DNA from: an uncultured Planctomycetaceae bacterium
GTDB taxonomy: Bacteria > Planctomycetota > Planctomycetia > Planctomycetales > Planctomycetaceae
DNA: 64,000 nucleotides
Reading direction: 5' to 3'
NCBI GenBank assembly: GCA_937916515.1
Contig: CALFSX010000297.1
Coordinates: 1 to 64,000 of the forward strand
The notes under the pieces are model-generated. The model worked only from the letters and a program-made list of their open reading frames with translations, was not told where the DNA came from and did no database searches. Of the stretch, positions 55,497-64,000 are shown in pieces (the stretch's first letter is position 1; every line of letters starts with the position of its first letter). Both the position numbers and the translations under genes were made by a program.

Positions 55497-55621
55497 GATA
55501 GTCTTACTCGTAAGGACGCTGGCATGCATCGCAGCGACAGCGCAGCGGCTCGGCGGTTTGAACGTTCCACGTCCTGTTCACGTGCCACGCCACCGGGTGA
55601 AGGGTAAAGCCCTTGTGTGTT
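55497..55621 (+). repeat. R1 repeat, copy I (diverged)
   Basis: The leader GATAGTCTTACTCGTAAGG and the core CGACAGCGCAGCGGCTCGGCG align to R1. The terminal hairpin reads AAGGGTAAAGCCCTT. It sits next to the cassette site at 55462. Confidence 0.7.
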
Positions 55622-55941
55622 GGTGTTTTTTGACGCTGGTGGAGACATTCTTGCTGCTTCGATGATGTGGCGGCATTGGCTGAGAGCATGTGAAATGTTC
55701 GGGCTTTTGTTCGGAAGCCAGTGGTGAACGCGGCGGAATCTGTGGCAAATTGGCTGTCAGTCGGCGAAGTGCTTCCGTTCGGTCCGAAGGTATCGGCTGG
55801 TGCGTGTTTGAGCTAAGAAAAATGTGGTGAAACTTGTATAATGCCCGTTCGACCTCACAATTCGGCTACAATTTGGCTAAAAATGAAGCGCTGCAGCGCC
55901 TGATATTAGTCGCACACAAGTAAATCGGTCACGGATATCAA
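55622..55941 (+). promoter_or_regulatory. aroC upstream region with possible -10 box
   Basis: TTGTATAAT at 55834-55842 contains a perfect TATAAT, 100 bp before aroC. No good -35 box is at the usual distance; TTGAGC is too far (23 bp). Nothing else is evident here. Confidence 0.4.
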
Positions 55942-57060
55942 ATGCCCGGAAATTCCTTTGGACAGTTTTTTCGCATCACCACCGCTGGCGAAAGTCATGG
56001 TCCGGGAAATGTTGTCATCATTGATGGTGTGCCTTCAGGAATTCCGATCAGCGTCGACGACCTGATGGTGGATATGGATCGCCGACGGCCGGGCCAAAGT
56101 AAACTGACGACTCAACGCAAAGAAGCGGACGAAGCCGAAATTCTGGCGGGCGTTTTTGAAGGACGCACCACCGGAACCAGCGTCGCCATTTTGATTCGCA
56201 ACACAGATCAACGCAGCAAAGATTATTCGGATATCAAAGACAAGTACCGCCCCGGGCATGCAGACTATACGTACGATGCTCGGTTCGGCTTTCGCGACTA
56301 TCGAGGTGGCGGCCGCAGCAGTGCTCGCGAAACGACGGCTCGCGTGGCTGCCGGAGTTCTGGCGAAGAAACTGATTGCTCAGGAATTTGGCGGCAAAGTT
56401 GTCGGCTATGTTTCTCAAGTGGGAAACATCAAAGCCAGTATTCCGTCGCCGGAAAATGTGACTCTGGAACAGGTGGAATCTCTGCCGGACGGGTCACCCA
56501 ATATCGTGCGATGTCCGGACTACGAAGCCGGGAAAAAGATGATCGAACTGATTGACGTTGTTCGCAAAGACACGGATTCGATTGGAGGAGTTTCCGAAAT
56601 TGTTGCCAGCGGAGTTCCAGCCGGACTGGGTGAACCTGTATTCGACAAACTGAAGGCCGATCTGGCGAAAGCGCTGTTTAGTTTGCCGGCCGTTCTGGGA
56701 GTTGAATACGGCATTGGCTTTGGCTGTGCAGAACTGCGCGGCAGTGAAAATAACGATATCTTCACCAGCGAAAACGGAACCATCACCACGGAATCCAATC
56801 GTCATGGCGGAATGCTGGGCGGTATCAGTTCCGGACTGCCAATTGTGCTGCGAGCTGCGATTAAACCAACCAGCAGTCTGGCGAAAGAACAGGACACGGT
56901 TTCTCGCGACGGAACCCCAACAACCATCACCACAAAAGGTCGTCACGACCCATGCCTGCTGCCTCGCTTTGTGCCGATGGGTGAAGCCATGGTGGCTTTG
57001 GTGCTGGCTGATCACTGGCTAAGATGGAAGGCGATTCGTGGCGGGGCGACTGCGGGATAG
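55942..57060 (+). CDS. aroC: chorismate synthase
   Basis: The 372-residue enzyme makes chorismate, the last common step to aromatic amino acids, and needs reduced FMN. Signatures are [16 protein letters not shown] at the N-terminus, [45 protein letters not shown] (landmark R105, H-A-D-Y) and [18 protein letters not shown] near the end. Start and length are normal. Confidence 0.96.
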   Translation: MPGNSFGQFFRITTAGESHGPGNVVIIDGVPSGIPISVDDLMVDMDRRRPGQSKLTTQRKEADEAEILAGVFEGRTTGTSVAILIRNTDQRSKDYSDIKDKYRPGHADYTYDARFGFRDYRGGGRSSARETTARVAAGVLAKKLIAQEFGGKVVGYVSQVGNIKASIPSPENVTLEQVESLPDGSPNIVRCPDYEAGKKMIELIDVVRKDTDSIGGVSEIVASGVPAGLGEPVFDKLKADLAKALFSLPAVLGVEYGIGFGCAELRGSENNDIFTSENGTITTESNRHGGMLGGISSGLPIVLRAAIKPTSSLAKEQDTVSRDGTPTTITTKGRHDPCLLPRFVPMGEAMVALVLADHWLRWKAIRGGATAG

Positions 57061-57328
57061 TTGCTAATCCTGCGTTAAACCCACGGCCTTCACATGCCAG
57101 CGTTCTGCGACTTGGGAATTGACTCCAGATAAATAGCATAAGCTTTCAGCTTGTGATGCACCTCAATCGAAACTCTTCGGCGTGTTTGAAATGACCAGCC
57201 TGGTCGACTTTCACTATTAACAATTCAAGGGCGTATTTCGGGACTTGTCCATAAGAGGCTGTCCGGATGCAGCCTTTATGAAGATCGTTGATCTGCACGC
57301 ACTGAATTCTGTATTGGACCGTATTATT

Positions 57329-58756
57329 ATGACATCACCACTGAGCGAAGTTTCCGAAACACTAAAATCACTCGGCCAGGATCATTTGCTGGCGTGGTGG
57401 CCGGAACTTTCAGAAGCTGAACAACAGTCTCTGCTGCAACAGATTCAGGCGGTTGATTTTTCGACTGTGCAAAGCGTGTGGTCGAAGTCGCAGGTTGCCG
57501 CATCGCCCACTGATGCTGCGGCTGCAGATGACGGCGTTGCGAGAGCTGATATCGCGGCGGCTCCACAAACTGTTGTGCGGCAGCCGGTTTCTGCAGAAGA
57601 TCATGAACTGTGGGAAGCGGCAACGGTTGTTGGAAATCAGCTGTTAAGTGACGGCAAAGTTGCTGTGATTACCGTCGCCGGCGGTCAGGGAAGTCGGCTT
57701 GGCTTTGAGCATCCCAAGGGGATGTATCAGATCGGTCCGGCGACCGACAGAACGTTGTTTCAGATTTTTGCGGAACAAATTCAGGCTCGCAAACTGCGTC
57801 ATGGGGGTGAGATTCCATGGCTGATTATGACGAGTTCAGCCACACACGACGAAACCGAACAGTTTCTGCAAGCCAACAGTTTTTTCGGACTTGATCCCGC
57901 CAGCGTGTTTCTGTTTCAGCAGGGAAGTATGCCAGCCGTAGACGCGGCAACGGGCAAGGTTTTGATGAGCGACAAAGGCACGTTGTGTTTGTCGCCCGAT
58001 GGTCATGGAGGATTGGTGACCGCGCTAAAAACATCGGGGCTGCTGGACAAAATGGCGTCGATGAATGTGGAACACTTTTTCTATCATCAGGTCGACAATC
58101 CCACTGTGATTATGTGCGACCCGGCGTTACTGGGACTTCATCACCAGCATGATTCTCAACTGACAACGAACGTGGTAAAAAAGGTCAGCCCCATGGAACG
58201 CATGGGCGTGCTGGTGGACATGAACGGCCACTTGGAAATTATCGAATACAGCGAACTGAACGAAGAACAGGCATCGCGAGAAGACGCATCCGGCCAGTGG
58301 ATTTTCTGGGCGGGCAACACGGCGATTCACGTGTTTACGCGGACCTTCTTTGAAGAACTCACCAACGACGGTTGCCAGTTGGAACTTCACCTGGCCAGCA
58401 AGAAAGTCGCGTGCCTGCAGGACGACGGAACTCTGCTGGAACCAACGGAACCGAACGCTAATAAGTTCGAACGCTTTATCTTTGATGCTTTGCCACTGGC
58501 GAAGAACGCTTTAATTGTGGAAGGCAATCGCGATCGGGAATTCAATCCCGTGAAGAATGCGGAAGGCAGCGACTCGCCCGCCACGTCAAAAGCGGCGATG
58601 AACCGAATCTTCCGCGAATGGGCATTAGCGGCGGGACTGCAGGTGGCGGATAACGTGGATCTGGAAATCAGCCCTCTACACGCCCTGGACGAAGCAGAAT
58701 TCACAGCTCGCGTAGCGGATGGCACTTTAAAGGTGAGCGATATCTGCGGAGGTTAG
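57329..58756 (+). CDS. UDP-sugar pyrophosphorylase (UDPGP family)
   Basis: The 475-residue protein belongs to the UDPGP family, closest in style to eukaryotic UDP-N-acetylglucosamine pyrophosphorylase. The nucleotide-binding motif VAGGQGSRLGFEHPKGMYQIG is near residue 108. MTSSATHDETEQFL, SPDGHGGLVTALKTSGLLD, and NEEQ-type and HLASKKV segments follow. It would form a UDP-sugar from UTP and a sugar 1-phosphate. The start may be 57329 (used here), 57278 or 57245. Confidence 0.88.
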   Translation: MTSPLSEVSETLKSLGQDHLLAWWPELSEAEQQSLLQQIQAVDFSTVQSVWSKSQVAASPTDAAAADDGVARADIAAAPQTVVRQPVSAEDHELWEAATVVGNQLLSDGKVAVITVAGGQGSRLGFEHPKGMYQIGPATDRTLFQIFAEQIQARKLRHGGEIPWLIMTSSATHDETEQFLQANSFFGLDPASVFLFQQGSMPAVDAATGKVLMSDKGTLCLSPDGHGGLVTALKTSGLLDKMASMNVEHFFYHQVDNPTVIMCDPALLGLHHQHDSQLTTNVVKKVSPMERMGVLVDMNGHLEIIEYSELNEEQASREDASGQWIFWAGNTAIHVFTRTFFEELTNDGCQLELHLASKKVACLQDDGTLLEPTEPNANKFERFIFDALPLAKNALIVEGNRDREFNPVKNAEGSDSPATSKAAMNRIFREWALAAGLQVADNVDLEISPLHALDEAEFTARVADGTLKVSDICGG

Positions 58757-58802
58757 TAACGGGACTTTGCCGGTGGGCCCAGCCACGTCACCCGGCTTCT
58801 AA

Positions 58803-58874
58803 CCGTCATTCCCGCGCAGGCGGGAACCCAGCCACCACAATGCCTGTGGATTCCCGCCTGCGCGGGAATGACGA
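58803..58874. repeat. R4 inverted repeat
   Basis: GTCATTCCCGCGCAGGCGGG and its reverse complement surround a 29-bp spacer. The pair lies between two convergent genes and could fold as a long hairpin. Confidence 0.8.
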
Positions 58875-58910
58875 AGGTGTCAATGCCTGTGGAACGGCTC
58901 AACAGAAATC

Positions 58911-59897
58911 CTATTGCAGATCGTACAGCTCGTCGCGTTTTAGTGGATCATGCAGGTTGCCGTCGCTGACGAAACCAAGGCGATGTTTGTCCATCAGGTC
59001 AACCTGTTGCTGCGACAGAAAGTTGTTGCCGGGGACTTCGACATGATTGGCGTGAGAATAGCTTCTGACGCTGCCGTCCATGAATGCGACGTTGGCAGAA
59101 TCTGTGTGCCTGAAATGAACGTTCGGAAAGTTGTTGCTGGGTGGTTCCAGCAGCCACGTTTCTTCAAAGCTGTATGTGGGCGGTGAAAAACTGATGGTCT
59201 TCACCTGAGCCGCATCGGCAAAAACCACAGTTTGCGTCATCTGCATGATGTCTCGGAACTTTCGAGTGGCAGGTTTGCGACTTGGGGTTGCCGCGTAAGT
59301 TGGCGGTGGCCATTCAATGCCGGATTCTCGCGACAGGTAGTGTCCGTTGAAACCAAAGCCCGACGCCGGGCGTCCAAAGCGTACGGCATCCATTTGCCCT
59401 TCTCCAAAATTCGGACACTGGAACGCGCTGTAGTTTGTTTCCATAAACGGAGCCAACGGTCCGGCGGCAAAGTTCAGCTGTTTGGTTGTGTCTGGTTCGT
59501 CGTAATTGACAACACCAAACCAGAACTGAGACTTCCCTTGCGGCAACGCATAGGTCTGTAAAAAGCTAAGCTGAGCAGTGTCTTCTATCACGTAGGGAAT
59601 GATGGCTTCTGAATACACGTCGGCATAGTTGTGCAGGGCCAGAGTCAGCTGCTTAAGGCGATTCTTACACTGAGTTCGCCGAGCCGCTTCTCGCGCCTGT
59701 TGAACGGCAGGCAACAGCAGTGCAATCAGGATGGCGATGATCGCAATCACCACCAGCAGTTCAATCAGTGTAAAGCCACGCTGCCGAGGGCGATACGAAT
59801 GTTGCTGGCTGTTGTTAAAGCCGCAGCGGCTGGAGTATTTGTGTGCCACAAGATTGCTCTTTCTGAATTCATCAGTATTGAGCAGATCAACGAGCAT
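58911..59897 (-). CDS. DUF1559 prepilin-like secreted protein
   Basis: The 328-residue protein has a type IV prepilin-type cleavage site ([18 protein letters not shown], with the G-F junction near residue 42). The DUF1559 domain follows, including [23 protein letters not shown] and the C-terminal [19 protein letters not shown]. Such proteins are abundant in planctomycetes and their role is unknown. The start at 59897 gives a long leader; a GTG at 59849 is an alternative. A cobalamin riboswitch lies 210 bp upstream. Confidence 0.88.
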   Translation of the reverse strand: MLVDLLNTDEFRKSNLVAHKYSSRCGFNNSQQHSYRPRQRGFTLIELLVVIAIIAILIALLLPAVQQAREAARRTQCKNRLKQLTLALHNYADVYSEAIIPYVIEDTAQLSFLQTYALPQGKSQFWFGVVNYDEPDTTKQLNFAAGPLAPFMETNYSAFQCPNFGEGQMDAVRFGRPASGFGFNGHYLSRESGIEWPPPTYAATPSRKPATRKFRDIMQMTQTVVFADAAQVKTISFSPPTYSFEETWLLEPPSNNFPNVHFRHTDSANVAFMDGSVRSYSHANHVEVPGNNFLSQQQVDLMDKHRLGFVSDGNLHDPLKRDELYDLQ

Positions 59898-60107
59898 CGG
59901 ACGCAACAACGAAGCGGCTCCAGTTTTAAGCGGTTTGAATTTCAGTGCACGTGCGGCTTCGCAAACCTTCCGCGGTTCCAGCCACAAACCGGGCGGGAAT
60001 CAGGGCGCGAAGAGCTGGAAAACGTGAACGACGTTTGAAATTCAAAACAATGGAGGCTGAATTGTTTCGGCCGACATCGCCTTTCCGCGAAGGTGATATC
60101 AACAACG

Positions 60108-60322
60108 TTTCAGGCAGGTCTTCTGGCTTCCGGATCGTCCAGAATTTCTTTCCTTCCCACCATCGACACCAGATTTTGGTCTGGCTAATGACAGCAGTGG
60201 ACTGAATAAGAAATCTGTCCCCGGTTACAGCGGCGGGACCGCGACGGAATTGAGCATGGCCGTTTGGCGTCGCTCTCACCGTCTTCCCTTTTCATTTGCT
60301 CCAACGCGTCAACTTTCTGCCG
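60108..60322 (-). ncRNA. cobalamin riboswitch
   Basis: On the minus strand the conserved parts appear in order: AAAAGGGAAGACGGTG, then CTCAATTCCGTCGCGG, GTCCCGCCGCTGTAACCGGG and finally AGCCAGAAGACCTGCCTG. These match the B12-box core and the 3' arm of the cobalamin class. The nearest gene downstream on this strand is the DUF1559 gene. Exact ends are approximate. Confidence 0.88.
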
Positions 60323-60511
60323 CGTAGCAAACACCTGAATCGTTTCTTAACAGAAATGTGCGAACTGCAGCATTTCTATTAAGCAGACGCAGGCTATCAG
60401 GCGTCGCTTTGAATACAAGCTCCACTTCCGATTGATTCGTGATTTCTGCACCGTAGAATCATCAACTGGCAGGTATTCATTCATCCCCACTTTTTTGATT
60501 GATCAAGTTTG

Positions 60512-61387
60512 ATGCAGGAAGCTATTCGCAAGGCCACCGTGTTAATTGAAGCGCTCGGTTGGATTCAGCGCTTTCGGAATAAGTACGTTGTCGTGAAAAT
60601 TGGCGGCAGCACGTTGGATCAGCCGGAAGCGGTGGACAGCCTGCTGACAGACGTGGTTTTTATGGCTTCTGTGGGTATGCGACCGGTAATTGTGCACGGC
60701 GGTGGCAAGGCCATTAGCGCGGCCATGGCGGGAGCTGGCATTGTGCCTCGCTTTGTCGAAGGCCGTCGCTACACCGATGCTGATACGCTGAAGATCGCTT
60801 CTGAAGTTCTGGTACAGACGATTTCTGCCGGCATCGTCGACGCTTTGCGAGCCAAGGGAGCCACAGCCACGGGATTGCACTTCCTGTCCGAAAATGCTCT
60901 GGTTGCTGAAAAGCTGGAACTGAAAGACGCTGCGGGCGCCGCAGTCGATCTGGGGCACGTCGGCCACGTGACGAAGGTAGATCGCGAGCTGATTACTCGG
61001 ATTTGTTCCACAGGCACAATTCCCGTAATTCCATGCATTGCTCTGGATTGCAACGGGCATCGTTTCAACGTGAATGCAGACACCGCGGCCGCTGCGGTGG
61101 CTCGCGATCTGAACGTTGAAAAGCTGGTTTTCCTAAGCGACATTCCCGGAATTTTGACGGACGTTGCTGACCCGGGTTCTCGCCTGTCGCACGTAACTGC
61201 GGCTCGAGTTCGAGAACTGATCAAAGACGGCACCATCGCTGGCGGCATGGTACCCAAGGTAGAAGCGGCTCTGGACGCGCTGGACGCCGGGGTTCGTAAG
61301 GTTCATATCGTAGACGCCGCGATGCCTCATTCTGTGCTGCTGGAAATCTATTCCGACACGGGCGTCGGAACAGAAATTGTCAGCTAA
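60512..61387 (+). CDS. argB: acetylglutamate kinase
   Basis: The 291-residue enzyme phosphorylates N-acetylglutamate in arginine synthesis. Signatures are [15 protein letters not shown] near residue 27, [32 protein letters not shown] and [15 protein letters not shown], then [12 protein letters not shown] and [16 protein letters not shown] 60512 is used; a TTG lies one codon earlier. It is divergent from the riboswitch-controlled gene. Confidence 0.95.
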   Translation: MQEAIRKATVLIEALGWIQRFRNKYVVVKIGGSTLDQPEAVDSLLTDVVFMASVGMRPVIVHGGGKAISAAMAGAGIVPRFVEGRRYTDADTLKIASEVLVQTISAGIVDALRAKGATATGLHFLSENALVAEKLELKDAAGAAVDLGHVGHVTKVDRELITRICSTGTIPVIPCIALDCNGHRFNVNADTAAAAVARDLNVEKLVFLSDIPGILTDVADPGSRLSHVTAARVRELIKDGTIAGGMVPKVEAALDALDAGVRKVHIVDAAMPHSVLLEIYSDTGVGTEIVS

Positions 61388-61488
61388 GGAATTGTCCCGA
61401 ATTAAAATCCTTGATTGACAGTCAGTCGCGACTTTACGAAGGCTGTTGCAAGGCATCGCGATTTGCGACGTACGGTTATTACAGTCGC

Positions 61489-61570
61489 GGAGCGACGACA
61501 GACGATCGCCTAGGACTTCAGCCAACCTCGGGTTAAAACCCGAGGCTATCACCTGTCGTCGCTCCGCGAC
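61489..61570. repeat. R7 element
   Basis: It starts with GTCGCGGAGCGACGACAG and ends with its complement. Near the right end lies the core CCTCGGGTTAAAACCCGAGG (61526-61545) and then CTATCACCTGTC plus the GTCGC-TCC-GCGAC hairpin. Confidence 0.8.
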
Positions 61571-61665
61571 TCACCTGTCGCAACGTGCAACGACGCTGAA
61601 AAATCGAAAAGTGTTTTGAGCCTCACGGCGTAGTGCCAGCCTTCTGCCACTTGCATCGCGCCTAA

Positions 61666-61737
61666 CCGTCATTCCCGCGCAGGCGGGAATCCACAGGCAT
61701 TTTGGCGGCTGGGTTCCCCCCCTGCGCGGGAATGACG
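61666..61737. repeat. R4 inverted repeat, imperfect
   Basis: GTCATTCCCGCGCAGGCGGG opens it, and the right arm reads TTCCCCCCCTGCGCGGGAAT, with one G lost to C. It belongs to the family at 58803. Confidence 0.75.
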
Positions 61738-61789
61738 TGATTGTTAATGCGGGTGGATGGGCAGCGTTCATGGCAACCGCTCTGAAAAC

Positions 61790-61821
61790 CCTTCACGGCG
61801 TTGGGCGAAGCCCTTGTTAGG
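61790..61821 (+). repeat. R1 terminal hairpin, partial
   Basis: CACGGCGTTGGGCGAAGCCC and CTTGTTAGG form the last R1 hairpin. On the minus strand the TAA within it is the stop codon of the VIT/VWA gene. Confidence 0.7.
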
Positions 61822-64000
61822 ATTTCGCTGGTGGCGATATGCGGTAGACCCTTGTGCCAATTTGAACAAGCACGGGTTCGTCCAATGATAGATAGATCGT
61901 CCAGCGACCGTTGTCGATTTTGGTCAGGTCGAAGTAGGCTTGTGAAAACTGTTCGACCTTGATGATGTCTTTGTCTTCTGGAGCAGACTTCAGTTTTGTC
62001 AGATCAGAATCCTGCCACTCGTTTTCTTTCCAGTAAAACGTTTTGGAGCCGATCCGTTTGATCTGTTCGTGAACAACGGTATCGCCTGATGCGAAACCGG
62101 ATTCGTCCGCTGGAGCCGGCGTGGCTGATGCGGGCGAGGCTGAGCCAAATCCGCCAGCGCCAAAACCACCGCCCAGGCCGCCGCTGAATCTGGCTTTTGG
62201 CACGTTTGCTCCGCGTCCTCCCTTGGCTGCCGGCATTCTTCCCAGTGAATCGGCCGAAGAGTTTCCAGCTGGGGCGGCAATGGAGCCAGCTCGCTGAGCT
62301 TCCTGTAACGATTTCTTGAAGTCTCGCTGTTCAAATCCGCCTCGACCGGAAGCGATGGAGAGCCCGAAACTGGACAACGATTCGGCTTCGGTCAGCAGGC
62401 GTCGTCGGTCTTCGAATGAAACGTTTTCGTCCGCCAGAAACGACGTGTACGGAGTCATGATGCCGTGCTTCAAAGACAGTGCCACTAGTTCGTCAACCAG
62501 TTCTTTGTTCTGGCCGTTCAGGTCGAGTTGATCAATGATTTCTCCGATGCGGCGGGTAGCCCACAATGTTTCCACAAAGCTGTTGCGGCGAGTAGCTTTT
62601 TCGTCGCCGAACTCGGTTTCCAGCGTCAGGGAACGATGCTTGTCCGCAACCGTTCCGCTAAGCGACACGGTGACCGGGGCTGCTTTTTTATAGCGTCCGA
62701 CCATGGTTAACTGCTGGCCTCGAAACAGGTCTGGCAGTTGAGTCGGATACAGGCGGTTGACGAGCTTGACGTTGTCCGATCCGGATTCGCTGTTGAAGGC
62801 AATCTTCAGGTCGGTCATCGCCGGAAAGCTGACTTTCCTGAACAGGTTTGAAGCCGCCACTTCAATGTCTTCGTCAGGCTTCACATAGACGGATGTGCCA
62901 CGTTGATCTCGCGACAGACGATCCAGCAGTCGGCTGTTCACATCATAGCCGACTCCAAAACTGAAGACTCTGGCGTTCACTGAATTCGCCGTTGTCGCGT
63001 TGGCTGTAATCGCGGCTTCTTTTGTTTCCCCCACGGTGGGCAGTCCATCAGTAAAGAACATGACGTACGACGGACGCTGCTTATCTTTTAATTGGTTCAA
63101 TGCCGTGGTCAGTGCTTCGTTAATGTTGGTGCCACCACCGGAGTAAATATCATCCACATAGCTAAGCGCGGCTTTACGAGTTTCGCTGGTGACCAGTTCC
63201 AGTTCCGGGCGAAACAGTTCCACTTCTGATGAATACGAAATGATGTTGAAGGTGTCATCTTTGTTTAGCGAGTTCAGCATGTACTTCAGCGAAGCTTTGG
63301 CCTGTTCGATTTTTTCGCCCGACATGCTGCCCGATTTATCAACCACAAACAGCACTGTCTTGGGAAAGGCGACGTCGTTTTTCGCTTTCACTCGAGGAGT
63401 CGCCAGCAGCAGAAAATAACCTTGTTCGTCACCGTCGGGTTGATAGCTGATCAGGTTCATGCCGATGTCGCTGCCTTTGGTGCCGTAAAGCAGTCGGACG
63501 TCGTCTGACTTGCTGACGTTTTTCAGCGTCAGTTTGCACGAAGCCCGCTTTTCACCGTCGCGGTCGATGTCGAAATTGTGAGTGGGGCTGTAGATATTTT
63601 TCAGTTCCTGTTCTGACCGCAGTTTGATGGTGACGTTCATTTCTTCAATCACCTGAGACGAATGTTTGGTCTGCCCCAGCGGCAGCGTGAAATCCACCAG
63701 CCCCGAATCGCTGGTCAGCAACTGCGTATAACGAATTTCAACTCGACGACTTTCACCGGCCGGAATCGGAAACACGCTGGTCTTAAACAGTCCTCTTCCC
63801 ATGTATTCCAACAGGGCCGGATCTTTCTGCTGACGGACGATTGCTTCGTATTCGCTGCGAGCTTCGTCTTTCGGCTTCAGTTCGCCGATCAGTTCTTTGC
63901 CGTCAACAATCAGCGTCAGCCCGTTTATCGCGGCACCGTCCGGCATGGGGAACAGAAACGTGGTTTCCAGAGTTCTCTGGCTGGTATTCTGGAACGTCTG
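61817..64000 (-). CDS. VIT and VWA domain protein, partial
   Basis: The frame is open to the window edge (codons before the first Met read QTFQNTSQRTLETTFLFP), so the N-terminus lies outside. The visible 727 residues begin in a VIT (inter-alpha-trypsin) domain. A VWA domain follows with the metal site DKSGSMS near residue 220 and FFTDGLP. The C-terminus has a helical region and a Gly/Ala-rich part before a final beta region. Such proteins are usually secreted or surface-bound. The stop lies inside a repeat. Confidence 0.9.
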   Translation of the reverse strand, partial: QTFQNTSQRTLETTFLFPMPDGAAINGLTLIVDGKELIGELKPKDEARSEYEAIVRQQKDPALLEYMGRGLFKTSVFPIPAGESRRVEIRYTQLLTSDSGLVDFTLPLGQTKHSSQVIEEMNVTIKLRSEQELKNIYSPTHNFDIDRDGEKRASCKLTLKNVSKSDDVRLLYGTKGSDIGMNLISYQPDGDEQGYFLLLATPRVKAKNDVAFPKTVLFVVDKSGSMSGEKIEQAKASLKYMLNSLNKDDTFNIISYSSEVELFRPELELVTSETRKAALSYVDDIYSGGGTNINEALTTALNQLKDKQRPSYVMFFTDGLPTVGETKEAAITANATTANSVNARVFSFGVGYDVNSRLLDRLSRDQRGTSVYVKPDEDIEVAASNLFRKVSFPAMTDLKIAFNSESGSDNVKLVNRLYPTQLPDLFRGQQLTMVGRYKKAAPVTVSLSGTVADKHRSLTLETEFGDEKATRRNSFVETLWATRRIGEIIDQLDLNGQNKELVDELVALSLKHGIMTPYTSFLADENVSFEDRRRLLTEAESLSSFGLSIASGRGGFEQRDFKKSLQEAQRAGSIAAPAGNSSADSLGRMPAAKGGRGANVPKARFSGGLGGGFGAGGFGSASPASATPAPADESGFASGDTVVHEQIKRIGSKTFYWKENEWQDSDLTKLKSAPEDKDIIKVEQFSQAYFDLTKIDNGRWTIYLSLDEPVLVQIGTRVYRISPPAKS

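Noticed and set aside
55834-55842. Strong promoter for aroC
   Set aside because: TATAAT is perfect but no -35 box is at a normal distance. It is kept only as a low-confidence site.

Overview
The window is a piece of a planctomycete chromosome. The evidence is a cytochrome-like CxxCH/DUF1549/DUF1553 protein next to a DUF1501 protein, a DUF1559 prepilin-like protein, a DUF1080 protein, a SASA-type esterase, an HTTM membrane protein, a VIT/VWA protein, and many secreted or lipid-anchored proteins of unknown function. A genus cannot be fixed from sequence alone; a Fuerstiella- or Gimesia-like member of Planctomycetia is only an impression.

Layout. 0.2-4.3 kb (minus strand): tpiA, secG, yicC, gmk and rpoZ. 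4.8-7.2 kb: a small anchored protein and an HTTM protein. 7.8-10.2 kb (minus): an aminotransferase and a BASS-type transporter. 10.3-13.5 kb (minus): a run of small genes separated by attC-like recombination sites, i.e. an integron-type gene-cassette array with no integrase in the window. 13.6-16.3 kb: a coiled-coil Cys-rich protein and a CxxC protein. 16.7-22.2 kb (minus): phoH, a 7TM-HD hydrolase, ybeY and a CorC/CBS protein, a widely conserved cluster. 22.5-35.9 kb: secreted and lipid-anchored proteins, the DUF1549/1553 and DUF1501 pair, a VOC protein, a c'-type haem lipoprotein and a trypsin-like protease, plus a broken sigma-factor gene. 36.1-36.6 kb: five tRNAs on the minus strand. 38.2-41.4 kb: a Wza-like polysaccharide export protein and two low-complexity secreted proteins. 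42.1-45.0 kb: nadK, hslV and hslU. 45.9 kb: tRNA-Asp. 46.2-48.4 kb: a very acidic, RG-rich disordered protein. 48.9-50.6 kb (minus): hisC and hisB. 51.1-53.9 kb: an esterase, a small lipoprotein and a DUF1080 protein. 54.75-55.46 kb: a second cassette, with a SUKH (SMI1/KNR4) gene between attC-like sites of the same types as the first locus. 55.9-61.4 kb: aroC, a UDP-sugar pyrophosphorylase, a DUF1559 gene with a cobalamin riboswitch upstream, and argB. 61.8 kb to the end: a VIT/VWA protein cut by the window edge.

Intergenic DNA is unusually full of structured repeats. At least seven families occur: a ~138-bp three-hairpin element (called R1 here, nine copies), a ~100-bp element (R2, four copies), inverted repeats built on CATTCCCGCGCAGGCGGG (R4), a GGGTGGCCGGGGTTGG-bounded element (R5), a CCACCAGTT palindrome (R6), a variable palindrome followed by a conserved tail hairpin (R7), and GGATCTT hairpins. 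The most notable finding is the pair of cassette loci. In four cassettes a short ORF fills the space between sites, the boundary heptamers at its two ends are complementary over 9 to 13 bp, and the sites share conserved bodies with typical R-box/L-box pairing.
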